A stretch of DNA of 10,252 bases, from assembly GCA_003517725.1 (NCBI GenBank), contig DOZZ01000148.1:3654-13905 (forward strand), written 5' to 3'. This DNA is from Bryobacterales bacterium. GTDB lineage: Bacteria > Acidobacteriota > Terriglobia > Bryobacterales > Bryobacteraceae. Positions 7,813 through 10,252 of this stretch are shown here, one piece after another. Made by a program: the position numbers and the translations under genes. Every line of letters begins with the position of its first letter. Position 1 is the first letter of the stretch. Below the pieces are notes generated by a model. The model saw nothing but the letters and a program-made list of their open reading frames with translations. It ran no database searches and was not told the DNA's origin.

Positions 7813-8012
7813 GTGTGGCGCGGCACATCGTACTTTGTGGGCGGCGTGGTGATGCCCACCGGAGTTCTCAGGGCGCCGTGGTTTCGGTGCGTCTCGATTT
7901 AGGTGTACCGCCGGCGCGGGCGCCAGAATTCCACGCCGCGTTTTTCGGGTGCCTTGGAGACTGTGGGCGTCCTCACCACGCCGCCCACAAAGTACGCTGT
8001 GCCGCGCCACAC
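7813..8012. repeat. 200-bp imperfect palindrome with 40-bp near-perfect arms
   Basis: The outer 40 bases on the left (7813-7852, beginning GTGTGGCGCGGCACA) are the reverse complement of the outer 40 bases on the right (7973-8012) at 39 of 40 positions. The one mismatch is 7828 against 7997. The 120-bp interior continues the symmetry imperfectly, for example GCCCAC against its complement, to about 70 bases per arm, leaving a central loop near 7897-7930. No clear target-site duplication flanks it and no transposase is nearby. It could be a MITE-like element, two inverted copies of a dispersed repeat, or a structured RNA. In one frame both arms read VWRGT(S/A)YFVGGVV. Confidence 0.85.
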
Positions 8013-8087
8013 GGACCTGATAGTGCCCGGGGTGCGGACGTATCTCGGGCAGGGCTGCTGTCAGTTTGGTTGCGGCTATGCTGCTCT

Positions 8088-8171
8088 GTGGGGCGGACGC
8101 CCTGGTCCGGCTATTCGGTTGCCATCCAAGGCCGGCGAGGGCGTCGGCCGCGGACCACGAATCCGCCCCAC
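8088..8171. repeat. 84-bp palindromic element (stem-loop)
   Basis: GTGGGGCGGA at 8088-8097 pairs exactly with TCCGCCCCAC at 8162-8171. After a short unpaired stretch, TGGTCCG at 8103-8109 pairs with CGGACCA at 8151-8157. The roughly 41-base apex contains a further small hairpin (GGCCG/CGGCC). There is no T-tract on either side, so it is not a typical intrinsic terminator. It looks like a REP-type intergenic palindrome and lies 75 bp from the larger palindrome. Confidence 0.7.
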
Positions 8172-8336
8172 CTTGCGCTAAATGGTTCAGGATTTTTGAC
8201 GCACTACTCTAGATCGCTGCGAAGCGCGACCATTTCGGCAATACGTGGTCCGATACCCACTTCGCAATACCGGCGAGGCGGTGTCCCCCCGGGGTAGTGT
8301 ACTGCTCGCCTCTGGCCAAAGTTAATCCGGCTTTGC

Positions 8337-9167
8337 CTACCCCAGAAACGCCACCAACTCCTGATTCACCCTCTCCCCATGCGTCCAGTTCAATCCATGC
8401 GGGCCGCCTTCAATCACGACCAGCCGACTCCCCGCGATCGCCTCGTGCGTGCGCTTGCCCGAGACTGCGAAAGGCACGATGCGGTCCGCATCTCCATGGA
8501 TTACCAGCGTCGGTACCGTGATGCGCGCCAGATCCCCGCGAAAATCCGTTAGCCACGCCGAGACGCAATCGAGCGTAGCCGTGGGCGATGCGCCCGCCGC
8601 GATCAGCCAGCTTAGCCGGACTACTTCGTCGCTGATGCTTTTGCCGCGCAGCACGTCGACGTTGTAGAAGTTCTGCAGAAACTGGGCCAGGAACGCCGGA
8701 CGGTCCGCCGTGAGCCCCTGCTTGATGCCATCGAAAACGCTGTTGTCGACGCCGTCCGCGTTGTCCGCAGTCTTCAGCAGAAATGGCGGGATGGCCGCCA
8801 GAAATGCCGCGTGGCTGACGCGCTCAGTCCCGTACTTGCCGATATAGCGGGCCACCTCACCGCCGCCCATGGAGAATCCCGCCAGCGCGCATTGGCGCAA
8901 GTCCAGCTTAGTAATGATCTGGTGCAGGTCCGCCGTCAAAGTGTCGTAGTCGTAGCCGGTGGTGGGCTTGCTCGACTGGCCGAAGCCGCGCCGATCGTAG
9001 GTGATCACGCGATGGCCGGCGGCCAGCAGCGCCGGCACCTGCTTCTCCCAGGACGCCCCGCTCAGCGGCCACCCGTGGATCAGCACCACCGGCCGGCCGG
9101 CGCCGTGGTCTTCGTAATAGAGATCGATGGGGCCGGAGTTTTCCTGGCCGACGTTGATGTAGGGCAT
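8337..9167 (-). CDS. Alpha/beta hydrolase, non-haem chloroperoxidase/perhydrolase type
   Basis: The 276-residue protein has the length and layout of cofactor-free bacterial chloroperoxidases, which are esterase-like enzymes that can form peracids from carboxylic acids. The oxyanion segment HGWPLSG is at 31-37. The nucleophile elbow GFSMGGGE places Ser99 as nucleophile. HGDADRIVP at 224-232 holds the acid residue (D226 or, more likely, D228), and H257 in GGPHGLNW is the catalytic His, so the triad is complete. No signal peptide is seen, so it is probably cytoplasmic. The physiological substrate is unknown; simple esterase activity is equally possible. The ATG at 9167 has a good AGGAG five bases upstream (9173-9177) and lies 15 bases after the GNAT stop, so the two are probably co-transcribed. 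Confidence 0.9.
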   Translation of the reverse strand: MPYINVGQENSGPIDLYYEDHGAGRPVVLIHGWPLSGASWEKQVPALLAAGHRVITYDRRGFGQSSKPTTGYDYDTLTADLHQIITKLDLRQCALAGFSMGGGEVARYIGKYGTERVSHAAFLAAIPPFLLKTADNADGVDNSVFDGIKQGLTADRPAFLAQFLQNFYNVDVLRGKSISDEVVRLSWLIAAGASPTATLDCVSAWLTDFRGDLARITVPTLVIHGDADRIVPFAVSGKRTHEAIAGSRLVVIEGGPHGLNWTHGERVNQELVAFLG

Positions 9168-9172
9168 GCACT

Positions 9173-9177
9173 CTCCT
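9173..9177 (-). promoter_or_regulatory. Ribosome binding site of the alpha/beta hydrolase
   Basis: AGGAG on the minus strand, five bases before the ATG at 9167 and within the 15-base gap after the GNAT stop. It is the clearest Shine-Dalgarno sequence in the window and fixes the hydrolase start. Confidence 0.7.
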
Positions 9178-9182
9178 GATGT

Positions 9183-9668
9183 TTACCTTAGCGCGCGGAT
9201 CAAATTACAACCCAGATCGAGTTTCAGATACACCACGCCAGGCAGCGGGTTTTGATAGTACGGCGCGACTTCCTCAAAACGCAGCGAACGGTAAAGTTCG
9301 CGCGCCGCATTCAGACGCTCCAACGTGTCGAGCAGCATTGATGCATACCCGGCGACCCGCGCCTCCTCGATAATGCGCACGGCCAACGCGCGGCCCAGTC
9401 CGCGGCCTCGAAAATTCGGACGCACGAACAATCGCTTCATCTCGCACACGCGCGGACTTACCGCCCGCAGCGCTACGCAACCCGCAGCTTCACCTTGTTC
9501 ACGAGCGATGAACAGACGCCCATCCGGCGGTGCGTACTTACCGGGAAGCCCCGCCAGTTCCTGCTCGAAGCCCTGGAAGCAGAGGTCTTCTCCAAGCATG
9601 GCCTCGTACTCGCGAAACAGCGCGCGTACCGTGTCGGGATCTTGCGGGCCCGCGGGCTCGATCTTCAC
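9183..9668 (-). CDS. GNAT family N-acetyltransferase
   Basis: The 161-residue protein is a single GCN5-related N-acetyltransferase domain. Acetyl-CoA binding motif A is RPNFRGRGLGRAL at 83-95, with the R-G-R-G-L-G pyrophosphate loop at 87-92. Motif B is visible as NAARELYRSLRFEEV at 120-134, followed by the terminal strand VVYLKLDL near 145-152. The acceptor substrate cannot be predicted. The start is GTG at 9668, nine bases after the gltD stop, with a weak AAAGG just before it. The first Met codon inside the frame is at residue 24 and would remove the first strand, so GTG is favoured. It sits between gltD and a hydrolase, probably in one transcript, with no obvious functional link. Confidence 0.88.
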   Translation of the reverse strand: MKIEPAGPQDPDTVRALFREYEAMLGEDLCFQGFEQELAGLPGKYAPPDGRLFIAREQGEAAGCVALRAVSPRVCEMKRLFVRPNFRGRGLGRALAVRIIEEARVAGYASMLLDTLERLNAARELYRSLRFEEVAPYYQNPLPGVVYLKLDLGCNLIRALR

Positions 9669-9677
9669 CTTTGAAGC

Positions 9678-10252
9678 TCACGCCGGCAGGTGGCTGACAC
9701 CCATCAGGTATTGGTCGATGCCGCGCGCGGCCTTGCGCCCTTCGGCGATCGCCCACACCACCAGCGACTGTCCGCGCCGGGCATCGCCGGCGGTGAATAC
9801 GCCCGGCACCGACGTCATGTAGTTGGCGTCGGCGTGCAGGTTGCCGCGCAGATCGAATTTGGCGTCGAGCTCGCCCAGCAGCCCTTCGCGCACCGGGCCG
9901 GTAAAGCCCATGGCCAGCAGCACCAGTTCCGCGGGCAGCGCGAACTCCGAACCTTCGATAGCTTCGAAGCGCCGCGGCGGACCCGGAATCAGGTTCACGC
10001 GCACGCCGTGCAGGTACTTGACGTTGCCCTCGTCGTCGCCCGTGAAGCCCGTGACCGAGACAGCCCACTCGCGCTGGCCGCCTTCCTCGTGCGCGCTTTC
10101 GACGCGCAGTTGCACCGGCCACATGGGCCAGGGGGTGGAGGCATGGCGCGCCAGCGGGGGCGCTGGTTTATGTTCGAACTGGTGCACCGAAGACGCCTTC
10201 TGGCGGTGCGTGGTGCCCAGGCAGTCGGCGCCGGTGTCGCCGCCGCCGATGA
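9678..10252 (-). CDS. gltD: Glutamate synthase small subunit GltD, C-terminal part
   Basis: About 190 residues of the C-terminal part are visible; the frame is open through base 10252, so the N-terminal iron-sulphur and FAD-binding part lies outside. The first complete codons give IGGGDTGADCLGTTH, the NADPH-binding glycine-rich loop of GltD-type oxidoreductases. Near the end, GVFTAGDARRGQSLVVWAI carries the second FAD-contact GD motif, followed by EGRKAARGIDQYLMG, typical of GltD C-termini. GltD passes electrons from NADPH to the large subunit GltB, which makes glutamate from glutamine and 2-oxoglutarate. gltB would be expected upstream, beyond the right edge. Related NADPH-linked FAD enzymes share these motifs, but the whole C-terminal pattern fits GltD best. 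Confidence 0.92.
   Translation of the reverse strand, partial: IGGGDTGADCLGTTHRQKASSVHQFEHKPAPPLARHASTPWPMWPVQLRVESAHEEGGQREWAVSVTGFTGDDEGNVKYLHGVRVNLIPGPPRRFEAIEGSEFALPAELVLLAMGFTGPVREGLLGELDAKFDLRGNLHADANYMTSVPGVFTAGDARRGQSLVVWAIAEGRKAARGIDQYLMGVSHLPA

Larger units (their letters stand above)
7571..8336. other. Intergenic region without a convincing gene
   Basis: These 766 bases separate the gltD-side operon from the hopanoid operon. From 7571 to about 7600 lies the ispH promoter. From 7600 to 7812 I see nothing firm: a possible 21-codon minus-strand ORF (7656-7591) ends in the promoter and has no good support. Bases 7813-8012 form a long palindrome and 8088-8171 a second one. From 8172 to 8336 there is no recognisable gene, tRNA or strong terminator. 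A weak GGCAAAG/CTTTGGCC hairpin just after the hydrolase stop lacks a T-tract. Open frames across this region follow the palindromes and show no family signature. Confidence 0.7.

Noticed and set aside
7803..8022. Target-site duplication around the 200-bp palindrome
   Set aside because: The flanking bases (ending AAACGTCG on the left, starting GGACCTGA on the right) show no direct repeat, so recent transposition is not demonstrated.
7815..8297. Plus-strand ORF of 160 codons across the palindromes
   Set aside because: It is laid over both inverted repeats, has a mirrored counterpart on the minus strand (7591-8010) with the same N-terminus because of the palindrome, lacks a ribosome binding site and resembles no known domain.
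8309..8334. Hairpin GGCAAAG/CTTTGGCC just after the hydrolase stop as a terminator
   Set aside because: The stem has a bulge and no T-tract follows on the minus strand, so an intrinsic terminator cannot be supported.
8205..8336. Protein-like minus-strand reading frame after the hydrolase (ending IAKWVSDHVLPKWSRFAAI)
   Set aside because: It is short, has no usable start or ribosome binding site and a second frame looks equally protein-like, which is common in GC-rich DNA. It could be a decayed gene end, but there is no family match I can name.

Overview
The window is GC-rich bacterial chromosome. All recognisable genes lie on the minus strand, in two blocks separated by a non-coding stretch of about 0.77 kb. 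It most resembles a hopanoid-producing soil bacterium. An acidobacterium of the Solibacter/Bryobacter type is my best guess, from the gene content and the style of the intergenic palindromes, but no rRNA or other marker is present to prove it.

Block 1 (7570 down to 1) is a tightly packed hopanoid operon. In transcription order it reads ispH (last step of the MEP isoprenoid pathway), shc/hpnF (squalene-hopene cyclase), hpnA (hopanoid-associated NAD-dependent epimerase), hpnG (adenosylhopane nucleosidase), two tandem zinc-dependent medium-chain dehydrogenases (MDRs), and hpnC (squalene-synthase-like enzyme), which runs off the left edge. Neighbouring genes overlap by 1 to 4 bases or are separated by 2 to 14 bases, so they are almost certainly co-transcribed and partly translationally coupled. 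An extended -10 promoter (TGATATAAT) lies just upstream of ispH. Together the genes cover precursor supply (IspH), squalene formation (HpnC, with HpnD and HpnE presumably beyond the edge), cyclisation (Shc) and C35 side-chain processing (HpnG and perhaps HpnA). The two dehydrogenases directly follow hpnG and are not standard hpn genes. They are good candidates for a side-chain redox step such as reduction of ribosylhopane to bacteriohopanetetrol.

The intergenic region (7571-8336) holds no convincing gene. It contains a 200-bp imperfect palindrome whose outer 40-bp arms match at 39 of 40 positions (7813-8012), and a second 84-bp palindrome (8088-8171). Both look like members of dispersed palindromic repeat families or remnants of mobile elements.

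Block 2 (10252 down to 8337) holds the 3' part of gltD (glutamate synthase small subunit), a GNAT acetyltransferase gene and an alpha/beta hydrolase of the non-haem chloroperoxidase type. They are separated by 9 and 15 bases and probably form an ordinary operon whose promoter lies beyond the right edge.
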